NCBI GenBank assembly: GCA_019119775.1
Contig: DWWL01000083.1
Location: 1 to 37,403, forward strand
Source: Candidatus Lachnoclostridium pullistercoris
GTDB lineage: Bacteria; Bacillota; Clostridia; Lachnospirales; Lachnospiraceae
Length of the DNA: 37,403 nt
Direction of reading: 5' to 3'
Shown here: piece after piece, positions 22,329 to 30,710 of the stretch
Numbering within the stretch: the first letter of the stretch is position 1
Layout: each line of letters opens with the position of its first letter
Program-made: the position numbers and the translations under genes
The notes under the pieces: model-generated
Told to the model about the DNA's origin: nothing
The model's database searches: none
What the model saw: the letters and a program-made list of their open reading frames with translations, nothing else

Positions 22329-23762
22329 ATGGCAGATTTTAAACATGACGCCGGGGAACTTTTAAAGCTGGTGGGCGGAAGAGAAAACATCGTATCCTTT
22401 ACCCACTGTGCCACAAGAATGAGATTTGTGCTGGCGGACGAGAAAAAAGCGGACGTAAAGGGAATTGAGGCTCTGGATTCTGTGAAGGGAACCTTCACCC
22501 AGGGCGGACAGTTCCAGGTGATCATCGGCAATAAAGTGGCGGTATTTTTCGACGAATTTTCTGCTGTCAGCCATATGGAAGGCGTGGACAAGCAGGAGGT
22601 CAAACAGGCGGCAAAGGGCAATATGAGCCTGCTGCAGCGGGCGGTGGCCAATCTGGCGGAGGTATTTGCCCCGCTGATCCCGGCCATCATTGTGGGCGGC
22701 CTGATCCTGGGCTTCCGGAACATCATCGGCGACATCAAGCTGTTGGACGGGGGTACGAAATCCATCACGGAAGTGTCCCAGTTCTGGAACGGAGCCTACA
22801 ATTTCCTGTGGCTGGCCGGCGAAGCCATTTTCACCTTCCTGCCGGTAGGCGTGACCTGGTCCGTCTGCAAAAAGATGAACGCGGATCAGATGTTGGGCAT
22901 TGTGCTGGGCATCACCCTGGTTTCTCCCCAGTTAATGTCCGCCAGTGACTACGTGGCGGCGGTGGAAGCCGGAGATCCGGTGAAGATGTGGGATTTCGGC
23001 AGCTTTCACATCAACATGGTCGGCTATCAGTCCCAGGTGATCCCGGCGATCCTGGTGGGGATCGTGTTCGCCCTGCTGTACCGTTTCTTAAAGAAGCACG
23101 TGCCGGAGATGATCTCCATGATCGTGGTGCCCTTCTTCTCCCTGATTCCGGCTATGATTCTGGCCCACACGGTGATCGGGCCCTTCGGCCGCATGCTGGG
23201 CGACGGACTTGCAGGGATCATCATGGCAGGCTTTAACTCTCCGGTGAACTGGCTGTTCAGCGGGATCTACGGACTGCTCTATCCTCTGCTTGTCATCACC
23301 GGACTGCACCATGCCATGCTGCCCATTGACCTGCAGACGGCGGCCACCATGGGCGGCATTTACACCTTCCCTGTGGTAGCCTTGAGCAACATCGCCCAGG
23401 CGACTGCCGTGGCGGCCTTCGTATTCGTGAACCGCCATGACCGCAGAGCAAAAGAAGTGGGCATCCCGGCATTTATCTCCGGATATCTGGGAGTTACGGA
23501 GCCGGCCATGTTCGGCGTCAACTTAAAGTACCTCTATCCGTTTGTGGGAGCCATGCTCGCCAGCGGCGTCATGGGCATCTTCTCCCGCCTGTCCGGCGTC
23601 ATCGCCAACAGCGTGGGCGTGGGCGGCATTCCCGCCTTCCTCTCCATGAGAGGCGACAAGATCCTGATCTACATCGTCTGCATCGCGGCGGACATCGTGC
23701 TGGCGTTTCTGTTTACCGTGCTTTTCTCCAGAACGAAGCTTAAGGATTACGGAAACCACTGA
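22329..23762 (+). CDS. treP: PTS trehalose-specific IIBC component
   Basis: A 477-residue fused transporter: an EIIB domain (1-80) with the phosphorylated cysteine in FTHCATRMRF (C27), and an EIIC domain (about 105-470) with about ten membrane segments, including PAIIVGGLILGFRNIIGD and GLHHAMLPIDLQTAATMGG. It imports trehalose as trehalose-6-phosphate. No IIA domain is present, so a glucose-type IIA from elsewhere must supply phosphate. It is followed by treC. Confidence 0.95.
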   Translation: MADFKHDAGELLKLVGGRENIVSFTHCATRMRFVLADEKKADVKGIEALDSVKGTFTQGGQFQVIIGNKVAVFFDEFSAVSHMEGVDKQEVKQAAKGNMSLLQRAVANLAEVFAPLIPAIIVGGLILGFRNIIGDIKLLDGGTKSITEVSQFWNGAYNFLWLAGEAIFTFLPVGVTWSVCKKMNADQMLGIVLGITLVSPQLMSASDYVAAVEAGDPVKMWDFGSFHINMVGYQSQVIPAILVGIVFALLYRFLKKHVPEMISMIVVPFFSLIPAMILAHTVIGPFGRMLGDGLAGIIMAGFNSPVNWLFSGIYGLLYPLLVITGLHHAMLPIDLQTAATMGGIYTFPVVALSNIAQATAVAAFVFVNRHDRRAKEVGIPAFISGYLGVTEPAMFGVNLKYLYPFVGAMLASGVMGIFSRLSGVIANSVGVGGIPAFLSMRGDKILIYIVCIAADIVLAFLFTVLFSRTKLKDYGNH

Positions 23763-23778
23763 CCACGGACAGAACGGC

Positions 23779-23823
23779 GTTTCTGAAAGGCGTCCGGCGG
23801 CAGAACCGGTGCCTTTCAGAAAC
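23779..23823 (+). other. 13-bp intercistronic hairpin between treP and treC
   Basis: GTTTCTGAAAGGC (23779-23791) and GCCTTTCAGAAAC (23811-23823) are perfect inverted repeats around 19 bases. No U-tract follows. It may mark an RNA-processing or stability site that gives treP and treC different expression. Confidence 0.75.
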
Positions 23824-23858
23824 CGGTATTTGAAAAAACAGGCAAAGGAATGACAGCA

Positions 23859-25496
23859 ATGAATCTGGGAAATAAAATCATTTATCAAATTTACCCCAAG
23901 TCCTTTCAGGACACCAACGGGGACGGGATCGGCGACCTGCAGGGGGTGATCAGGCGTCTGGACTACATAAAAGAACTGGGAGCGGATTACTTGTGGCTGA
24001 CGCCTTTCCTGCGCTCTCCCCAGTATGACAACGGCTACGACGTGGCCGACTACCGGTCCATCGATCCCAGGTACGGGACGATGGAGGATTTTGAAGAGCT
24101 GGTGGAGGAGGCGGGAAAACGGGGCATGTACCTGATGATGGATATGGTGTTCAACCACTGCTCCACCGGGCACGAGTGGTTTCAGAAAGCCCTGGCGGGA
24201 GATCCCTATTATCGGGATTTCTTCATCATCCGAAAGGGAAAGGACGGCGGTCTGCCGCCTACCAACTGGGTGTCCAAATTCGGCGGCAGCGCCTGGGGCT
24301 ATCTGCCCGGCACGGACGAATACTATCTCCACTTGTTCCACGTCAGCCAGGCGGATTTAAACTGGGAAAATCCTCATGTGCGCCGGGCCTGCTGCGATAT
24401 TGTAAACTTCTGGATGGAAAAAGGAGTGAGGGGATTCCGCTTTGACGTGATCAACCTGATCTCCAAGCCGGATGTCTATGAGGACGACCTTGCAGGGGAC
24501 GGACACCGGTTCTACACCGACGGCCCCAGGATCCACCAGTTTCTCCACGAGCTGAACCGGGGCTCCTTCGGGCGGGATGACGAGGTGATTACCGTGGGGG
24601 AGATGGCCTCCAGCAATCTGGAAAACAGCATCCGCTACACCAATCCCCAGTCGGAAGAGCTGTCCATGATCTTCGATTTCCACCATCTGAAGGTGGACTA
24701 CCCGTCGGGGAACAAGTGGGAGGTCCAGCCGTTCCGTTTCCGCGATCTGAAGCACAACCTGTTTGAGTGGCAGCAGGAGATGGAAAAAGGCGGCGGCTGG
24801 CAGTCCCTGTTCTGGTATAACCACGATCAGCCGCGGATCGTCTCCCGCATCGGGGACGACGGAAAATACCGGGTGGAGTCGGCCAAAATGCTGGCCACGG
24901 CTCTTCACGGGCTGAGGGGAACGCCCTGCATCTACCAGGGGGAGGAGATCGGCATGACAAACGCCGGATTCCGGGACATCAGCCAGTACCGGGACATTGA
25001 GACGCTCAATGTCTATAATGAGATGAAATTAAAGGGAAAGACGGACGGGGAGATATACAGGAGTCTGGGGTGCAAGTCCAGGGACAATTCCAGGACCCCC
25101 ATGCAGTGGGACGGCACGGAAAACGCCGGATTCACCGATGGGACGCCGTGGATCGAAGTAAATCCCAACTGTGCCTTCATCAACACTCTGGACCGGGAAG
25201 ATCCGGATTCCATCTTCCAGCACTATAAAAAACTGATCGCCCTGAGAAAAGAGCTCCCGGTGATCAGCCAGGGCGATGTCACCCCGCTTTTGGAGGATGA
25301 TGAGAAGATTTTAGCCTACCGCCGCTCCCTGAATGGGGAAGAACTCTATGTGATCTGCAATTTCTTCGGCGGCGAGACCGTTCTTCCGGATGGGATTCTG
25401 CCGGATAGCTGGAAGCTCCTTCTGGACAATTATCCGGGGGAGGCGTGGGACGGCCGCAGCTTAAGGCCCTACGAGGCGGTCATGGTCATTTCTTGA
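23859..25496 (+). CDS. treC: Trehalose-6-phosphate hydrolase
   Basis: A 545-residue GH13 enzyme that splits trehalose-6-phosphate into glucose and glucose-6-phosphate in the cytosol. The (beta/alpha)8 catalytic residues are visible: nucleophile D196 in RGFRFDVINL, acid/base E248 in TVGEMAS, and D323 in YNHDQPR. The first motif reads IYQIYPKSFQDTNGDGIGDL. The ATG at 23859 has AAAGGA nine bases upstream; the ATG at 23850 would have the same site too close. Its length is standard for TreC. Confidence 0.95.
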   Translation: MNLGNKIIYQIYPKSFQDTNGDGIGDLQGVIRRLDYIKELGADYLWLTPFLRSPQYDNGYDVADYRSIDPRYGTMEDFEELVEEAGKRGMYLMMDMVFNHCSTGHEWFQKALAGDPYYRDFFIIRKGKDGGLPPTNWVSKFGGSAWGYLPGTDEYYLHLFHVSQADLNWENPHVRRACCDIVNFWMEKGVRGFRFDVINLISKPDVYEDDLAGDGHRFYTDGPRIHQFLHELNRGSFGRDDEVITVGEMASSNLENSIRYTNPQSEELSMIFDFHHLKVDYPSGNKWEVQPFRFRDLKHNLFEWQQEMEKGGGWQSLFWYNHDQPRIVSRIGDDGKYRVESAKMLATALHGLRGTPCIYQGEEIGMTNAGFRDISQYRDIETLNVYNEMKLKGKTDGEIYRSLGCKSRDNSRTPMQWDGTENAGFTDGTPWIEVNPNCAFINTLDREDPDSIFQHYKKLIALRKELPVISQGDVTPLLEDDEKILAYRRSLNGEELYVICNFFGGETVLPDGILPDSWKLLLDNYPGEAWDGRSLRPYEAVMVIS

Positions 25497-25521
25497 CTTT
25501 TTTCCCCCATACTGATAGAAT
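25493..25521 (+). promoter_or_regulatory. Promoter over the treC stop codon
   Basis: TTGACT (25493-25498), 17 bp and TAGAAT (25516-25521). It overlaps the end of treC and lies only about 15 bases before a strong terminator. Confidence 0.6.
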
Positions 25522-25535
25522 AATGGAAACTGGAC

Positions 25536-25567
25536 AAGGTCCTTCACCTTCGGGTGAAGGACCTTTT
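25536..25567 (+). terminator. Terminator after treC, or attenuator ahead of cbiC
   Basis: A perfect 13-bp stem (AAGGTCCTTCACC with GGTGAAGGACCTT) with a TTCG tetraloop at 25549-25552, ending in TT and A-rich sequence. It ends the tre transcript; because a promoter lies just upstream it could also act as an attenuator in the cbiC leader. Confidence 0.88.
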
Positions 25568-25639
25568 AAAAAATCAGCCTAAAAACAGCCGGAACTTGAA
25601 ACAGCCGAAAGGCCCGGGGAGCGCAGGAGGAGAAGATCA

Positions 25640-26263
25640 GTGAAGCCCTTAGATATTGAGAAAAAAAGCATGGAAATCATAGAACAGGAGCTGGGGGAGC
25701 GGGCGTCCGCCTGGCCTCTCAAGGAGCTTTTGGTGGTGAAGCGGTGCATCCACACCTCCGCCGATTTTGACTATGGGGACAACCTGGTATTTTCCCCGGG
25801 AGCGGTGGATACGGCGCTGGACGCCCTGAAGCGGGGGGTGACCATCGTCACTGACACGTCCATGGCAGCTGCCGGGATCAATAAGCGCTCTGCCGCGGCC
25901 CTGGGGGTGGAGGTGCTCTGCTTCATCTCCGACCCGGATGTGGCCGAGGAGGCAAAACGCCGGGGCGTGACCCGCTCCGCCGTCTGCATGGAGAAGGCGG
26001 CCGCCCTGGGCCGCCCGGTGATCGCGGCGGTGGGAAACGCGCCCACAGCGCTGATCAGGCTTAAGGAGCTGGCGGATGAAGGGAAGTTCCGGCCGGAGCT
26101 TATCATCGGTGTTCCGGTGGGATTTGTCAATGTGGTGGAGGCCAAGGAGATGATCCTGGAGTCGGACATCCCCCACATTGTGGCGAAGGGACGAAAGGGC
26201 GGCAGCAACATCGCCGCCGCCATTGTGAACGCCCTGCTCTACCAGGTGCACCGGGAGATGTGA
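25640..26263 (+). CDS. cbiC: Precorrin-8X/cobalt-precorrin-8 methylmutase
   Basis: A 207-residue CbiC/CobH enzyme that moves a methyl group from C11 to C12 to form cobyrinic acid. The catalytic histidine is in CIHTSADFDYGDN (H38). Other signs: TDTSMAAAGINKRSA, AVGNAPTALIRL and IIGVPVGFVNVVEAKE. The start is GTG behind GGAGGAG. It is separated from the other cob genes by the trehalose operon and followed by hemL. Confidence 0.95.
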   Translation: MKPLDIEKKSMEIIEQELGERASAWPLKELLVVKRCIHTSADFDYGDNLVFSPGAVDTALDALKRGVTIVTDTSMAAAGINKRSAAALGVEVLCFISDPDVAEEAKRRGVTRSAVCMEKAAALGRPVIAAVGNAPTALIRLKELADEGKFRPELIIGVPVGFVNVVEAKEMILESDIPHIVAKGRKGGSNIAAAIVNALLYQVHREM

Positions 26264-26292
26264 GAAAAGGCGGGGCACCGGAACTCTAACAA

Positions 26293-26320
26293 AATATACC
26301 ATCAGAAATATACCATCAGA
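26293..26320. repeat. Tandem 14-bp repeat before hemL
   Basis: AATATACCATCAGA occurs twice back to back (26293-26306 and 26307-26320), immediately ahead of the hemL ribosome site GGAGGAG. Confidence 0.75.
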
Positions 26321-26336
26321 ATGGAGGAGAACCATT

Positions 26337-27611
26337 ATGAATACGAAACGGTCAGAAGAGTTGTTTCAGAAATCTCTGGAAAAGATCCCGGGGGGAGTCA
26401 ACAGCCCGGTGCGGGCTTTCCGCGCGGTGGGGCGCAATCCCCTTTTTATCGATCACGCGGCGGGAGACCGGATCACGGACGTGGACGGAAATGAATTTAT
26501 TGATTACGTGTGCTCCTGGGGGCCGGGGATCCTGGGCCATGCCCATCCCCAGGTGATCAGCGCGGTGAAGGCGGCCTGCGATAAGGGCCTGACCTACGGC
26601 GCTCCCACGGAAAATGAGCTGATCCTGGCGGACATGATCTGCGAGGCCATGCCTTCCGTGGAGAAGGTCCGTCTGGTGAGCTCCGGGACGGAGGCGGTGA
26701 TGAGCGCCATCCGCACGGCTAGGGGTTACACCGGGAGAGATTATATTATAAAATTCAAGGGCAACTACCACGGTCATTCTGACGGCCTGCTGGTGAAGGC
26801 GGGCTCCGCGGCTCTGACAACAGCGGTGCCGGACAGCAGCGGCGTGCCGGCCTCCTACACGGAAAATACCCTGGTAGCTCTCTACAATGACAAGGAGTCG
26901 GTGAGAGAGCTGATGGAGAAGTACGGAGAGCAGGTGGCGGCCATTATCGTGGAGCCGGTGGCGGCCAACATGGGAGTGGTTCTGCCGGAAGACGGCTTTC
27001 TGGAATATCTGCGCGAGATCACGAAAGAGTACGGCGCCCTGCTGATCTTTGACGAGGTGATCACCGGCTTCCGCTTAGGCTACGGCGGTGCTCAGGAATA
27101 TTTCGGCATCCGTCCGGACATGACTACCATGGGAAAGATCGTGGGCGGCGGAATGCCCATGGCCGCCTACGGCGGCCGCAGGGACATTATGGATATGGTG
27201 TCTCCTGTGGGACCGGTCTACCAGGCGGGGACCCTGTCCGGAAATCCCATTGCCACCACGGCGGGAATTGAGACGCTGAAGATCCTGAAGGCTCATCCGG
27301 AATATTACGTGCAGATCGAGGAGAAGGCAGAGAAACTGGCGGCGGCCCTGAAGAAGCGGGGAGAGCGCACCGGCATCCCGGTGAGCGTCAACCAGATCGG
27401 TTCTCTCCTCTGCGCCTTCTTCACCGACCGCCATGTGGGAGACTACGACAGCGCCACCTCCTCTGATTTAAAGGCTTACGCGGAGTACTTCGGCCATATG
27501 CTGGAGAACGGCATCTACGTGGCTCCGTCCCAGTACGAGGCCATGTTCGTGTCCGCGGCCCACAGCGACGAGGACATTGAGCGCACCTGCCAGGTGATGG
27601 AGGAAGCGTAG
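26337..27611 (+). CDS. hemL: Glutamate-1-semialdehyde 2,1-aminomutase
   Basis: A 424-residue PLP enzyme that converts glutamate-1-semialdehyde to 5-aminolevulinate, the precursor of all tetrapyrroles. Signatures: GGVNSPVRAFRAVGRNP, VSSGTEAVMSAIRTARG, FDEVITGFRLGYGG and the PLP lysine in TTMGKIVGGG (K267). It follows cbiC by 73 bases, so the two probably form an operon that feeds heme and B12 synthesis. Confidence 0.96.
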   Translation: MNTKRSEELFQKSLEKIPGGVNSPVRAFRAVGRNPLFIDHAAGDRITDVDGNEFIDYVCSWGPGILGHAHPQVISAVKAACDKGLTYGAPTENELILADMICEAMPSVEKVRLVSSGTEAVMSAIRTARGYTGRDYIIKFKGNYHGHSDGLLVKAGSAALTTAVPDSSGVPASYTENTLVALYNDKESVRELMEKYGEQVAAIIVEPVAANMGVVLPEDGFLEYLREITKEYGALLIFDEVITGFRLGYGGAQEYFGIRPDMTTMGKIVGGGMPMAAYGGRRDIMDMVSPVGPVYQAGTLSGNPIATTAGIETLKILKAHPEYYVQIEEKAEKLAAALKKRGERTGIPVSVNQIGSLLCAFFTDRHVGDYDSATSSDLKAYAEYFGHMLENGIYVAPSQYEAMFVSAAHSDEDIERTCQVMEEA

Positions 27612-27641
27612 GGCCGGCGGGAAACACCCGCCCCCAGGTAC

Positions 27642-27670
27642 TTGCAATTTGGCGATAAAATAATTATAAT
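27642..27670 (+). promoter_or_regulatory. Promoter of rel
   Basis: TTGCAA (27642-27647), a 17-bp spacer and TATAAT (27665-27670), 35 bases before the rel start. The hexamers match the cob operon promoter. Confidence 0.85.
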
Positions 27671-27705
27671 GTAGGAATAAATACGATTGGAAAAGGCGGA
27701 GTTTT

Positions 27706-29982
27706 ATGTCAGATAATCAAATACCGGCCAAAGTGGATACGGAACTGGAAGCCCCGGCTGATTTTACCAGCCCGGACGTCCTGTATGAAGATTTAATCAA
27801 GACCATCCGCAGATACCATCCGTCAGACGATATCAGCATGGTGGAGAAGGCGTATCGAATTGCGGCTGAAGCACATAAGGATCAGAAACGAAAATCGGGT
27901 GAACCGTACATCATTCACCCTCTTTGTGTTGCCATCATTCTGGCTGATCTGGAGATGGATAAGGAGACAATCGTAGCGGCCATCCTCCACGATGTGGTGG
28001 AAGATACGGTGATGACTCTGGATGAGCTCACGAAGGAATTCGGCTCAGAGGTGGCTCTTTTGGTGGACGGCGTTACCAAGCTGACCCAGCTGTCCTGGTC
28101 GGCGGACAAGGTGGAGATCCAGGCGGAGAACTTGAGAAAGATGTTTTTGGCCATGGCAAAAGACATCCGGGTCATCCTGATCAAGCTGGCGGACCGCCTT
28201 CACAACATGCGGACGCTCCAGTACATGAAGCCGGAGAAGCAGAAGGAGAAGGCCAAGGAGACGCTGGAGATCTACTCCCCCATCGCCCACCGGCTCGGCA
28301 TCTCCAAGATCAAGGTGGAGCTGGACGACTTAGCCCTCAAGTATCTGGAGCCGGATGTCTACTACGACCTGGCGGAAAAGATTTCCCTGAAAAAGGATTC
28401 CAGGGAGGCATTTGTCCATCAGATCGTGGAAGAAGTGCGGGAGCACATGAAAAATGCCGGCATCGAGGCGAAGGTGGACGGCCGCGTCAAGCATTTCTTC
28501 AGTATTTATAAGAAAATGGTGAACCAGCACAAGACGCTGGATCAGATATATGACCTGTTTGCGGTTCGCATCATTGTGGAGACGGTGAAGGACTGCTATG
28601 CGGCTCTGGGCGTGATCCATGAGATGTATAAGCCCATTCCCGGGCGGTTTAAGGACTACATCGCCATGCCAAAGCCCAACATGTACCAGTCTCTCCACAC
28701 GACGCTGATCGGCAGCAGCGGCCGGCCTTTCGAGATCCAGATCAGGACCTACGAGATGCACCGCACCGCCGAGTACGGTATCGCCGCTCACTGGAAATAC
28801 AAGGAGAGCGGCAGCGGCCAGGCGGCAGCCGGGCGGGAAGAGGAGAAATTAAGCTGGCTGCGCCAGATTCTGGAGTGGCAGCGGGACATGTCGGACAACA
28901 AGGAATTTTTAAGCCTGTTAAAGAGCGATCTGGACCTGTTTGCCGACAGCGTGTACTGTTTTACTCCGTCGGGAGATGTGAAAAACCTTCCCAGCGGCTC
29001 CACGCCCATCGACTTTGCCTACGCGATCCACAGCGCCGTGGGAAATAAGATGGTGGGAGCGAAGGTAAACGGCAAGCTGGTGCCCATTGATTACGTGATC
29101 CAGAACGGCGACCGCATCGAGATCATCACGTCCCAGAATTCCAAGGGACCCAGCCGGGACTGGCTCTCCATTGTGAAGAGCACCCAGGCGAAAAACAAGA
29201 TCAACCAGTGGTTCAAGTCCGAGTTGAAAGAGGACAATATCAACCGGGGCAAGGAGCTGATCGCCCAGTACTGCAAGACCAAGGGAATCAACTGGGCGGA
29301 GATCAGCAAGCCGGAATACATGGAAAAAGTGATGCGCCGGTACGCCTACCGCGACTGGGACGCAGTCCTGGCTTCCGTCGGCCACGGCGGCTTAAAAGAG
29401 AGCCAGGTTGTCAACCGGATGGTGGAGGAGGAGAAGAAGAAAAAGACCTTAAATGTCACCGACGACACCATTCTGAACGAGATCGGGGAGAACAACAAGG
29501 TCCCCGTCTCCAAAAAATCCAAGAGCGGGATTGTGGTCAAGGGAATCCACGACGTGGCGGTGCGCTTTTCCAGGTGCTGCAGCCCGGTGCCAGGGGACGA
29601 GATCGTGGGCTTTGTCACCAGAGGACGGGGCGTGTCCATTCACCGGACCGACTGCATCAATATCATCAATCTGCCGGAGGATGAGAAGGCGAGGCTGATC
29701 GACGCGGAGTGGCAGCAGGATGAGAATGACAGCAGCGGCGAGCGCTACTCCACAGAGATCCAGATTTACGCCAACAACCGGATCGGTATGTTTGTGGATA
29801 TTTCCAAGGTGTTTACGGAGAGACAGATCGATATCACCTCCATGAGCGCCCGCACCAGCAAGCAGGGGACGGCCACGATCACCGTCACCTTTGACACTCA
29901 CGGAGTGGAGGAGCTAAACAGGCTGGTGGATAAGCTGCGCACCATTGAGGGCGTGCAGGATATAGAGAGAACGGCGGGCTGA
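27706..29982 (+). CDS. rel: Bifunctional (p)ppGpp synthetase/hydrolase Rel
   Basis: A 758-residue long RelA/SpoT homologue controlling the stringent response. Order: HD hydrolase domain (about 45-190; H71 in IIHPL and H95-D96 in ILHDVVEDT), nucleotidyltransferase synthetase domain (about 250-360; RVKHFFSIYKKM, FKDYIAMPKPNMYQSLHTT), TGS domain (about 405-465), helical and zinc-finger-like region with RFSRCCSPVPGD, and a C-terminal ACT domain (about 685-755). Both catalytic halves look intact, as in the single Rel of most Firmicutes. It is the first gene of a housekeeping run. Confidence 0.97.
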   Translation: MSDNQIPAKVDTELEAPADFTSPDVLYEDLIKTIRRYHPSDDISMVEKAYRIAAEAHKDQKRKSGEPYIIHPLCVAIILADLEMDKETIVAAILHDVVEDTVMTLDELTKEFGSEVALLVDGVTKLTQLSWSADKVEIQAENLRKMFLAMAKDIRVILIKLADRLHNMRTLQYMKPEKQKEKAKETLEIYSPIAHRLGISKIKVELDDLALKYLEPDVYYDLAEKISLKKDSREAFVHQIVEEVREHMKNAGIEAKVDGRVKHFFSIYKKMVNQHKTLDQIYDLFAVRIIVETVKDCYAALGVIHEMYKPIPGRFKDYIAMPKPNMYQSLHTTLIGSSGRPFEIQIRTYEMHRTAEYGIAAHWKYKESGSGQAAAGREEEKLSWLRQILEWQRDMSDNKEFLSLLKSDLDLFADSVYCFTPSGDVKNLPSGSTPIDFAYAIHSAVGNKMVGAKVNGKLVPIDYVIQNGDRIEIITSQNSKGPSRDWLSIVKSTQAKNKINQWFKSELKEDNINRGKELIAQYCKTKGINWAEISKPEYMEKVMRRYAYRDWDAVLASVGHGGLKESQVVNRMVEEEKKKKTLNVTDDTILNEIGENNKVPVSKKSKSGIVVKGIHDVAVRFSRCCSPVPGDEIVGFVTRGRGVSIHRTDCINIINLPEDEKARLIDAEWQQDENDSSGERYSTEIQIYANNRIGMFVDISKVFTERQIDITSMSARTSKQGTATITVTFDTHGVEELNRLVDKLRTIEGVQDIERTAG

Positions 29983-30004
29983 CGCCGGAGAAGTTTTTGA
30001 GAAA

Positions 30005-30043
30005 AAGGAGATGCTGTAATATACCGGATTGCGGCATCTCCTT
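30005..30043. other. Hairpin between rel and the metallo-hydrolase gene
   Basis: AAGGAGATGC (30005-30014) pairs with GCATCTCCTT (30034-30043), and inner bases extend the stem with two G-U pairs to about 16 bp. On the plus strand no U-tract follows, while on the minus strand TTTTTC does. It may partly terminate or process the rel transcript. Confidence 0.65.
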
Positions 30044-30065
30044 CTGTGCGTGAGGAGGAAATAGG

Positions 30066-30707
30066 ATGGATATAAGAATCAAGACCATGGTGCTGGGCCA
30101 CGTCCAGACCAACTGCTATCTGGTTTACAGAGAAGGTTCCGGCCGGGGCGTGATCATCGACCCGGCGGATGACGGACCTGCCATATCGGCTGCCTGCCGG
30201 GAGGCGGGAGTGACGCCGGAGGCTATTCTTCTGACCCACGGCCATGGGGACCACATTCTGGCGGCCGACGGGCTGAGAAAAGAGTGGGGCGTGCCGGTGA
30301 TCGCATCGGAGGCGGAGCGGGCTCTTTTGGCGGACCCGTCCCTGAACCTTTCCCTGGCCCTGGGGATGCCCCGGACCAGCTTGAAGGCCGACAGGGAGGT
30401 AAAGGACGGGGACGTGGTGGAGGCTGCCGGGTTCCGTTTTCAGGTGATCGCCACGCCGGGTCACACGAAAGGCTCCGTCTGCTATCTGGAAAAAGAGGAG
30501 GAAGTGCTGTTTTCCGGAGATACCCTGTTTGAGGAGTCTCTGGGGCGGACGGATTTCCCCACAGGGAGCACGAAGGAAATTGTGGAATCCATCACCGGCC
30601 GGCTGTTTGCCCTTCCCGACGACATTGTGGTTTATCCGGGCCACGGAAACCCCACAGTGATCGGGAGAGAGAAGCAGTACAACCCGGCAGTGATGTACAG
30701 GAGATAA
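30066..30707 (+). CDS. MBL-fold hydrolase, glyoxalase II-like
   Basis: A 213-residue metallo-beta-lactamase-fold hydrolase. Metal ligands are present: THGHGDH (H58, H60, D62, H63), PGHT (H133), GDTLF (D152) and PGHG (H193), the glyoxalase II pattern without the extra C-terminal helices. A thioester hydrolase role is likely but the substrate is open. It is commonly found between rel and hemZ in this bacterial group. The stop is three bases before hemZ. Confidence 0.9.
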   Translation: MDIRIKTMVLGHVQTNCYLVYREGSGRGVIIDPADDGPAISAACREAGVTPEAILLTHGHGDHILAADGLRKEWGVPVIASEAERALLADPSLNLSLALGMPRTSLKADREVKDGDVVEAAGFRFQVIATPGHTKGSVCYLEKEEEVLFSGDTLFEESLGRTDFPTGSTKEIVESITGRLFALPDDIVVYPGHGNPTVIGREKQYNPAVMYRR

Positions 30708-30710
30708 GAT

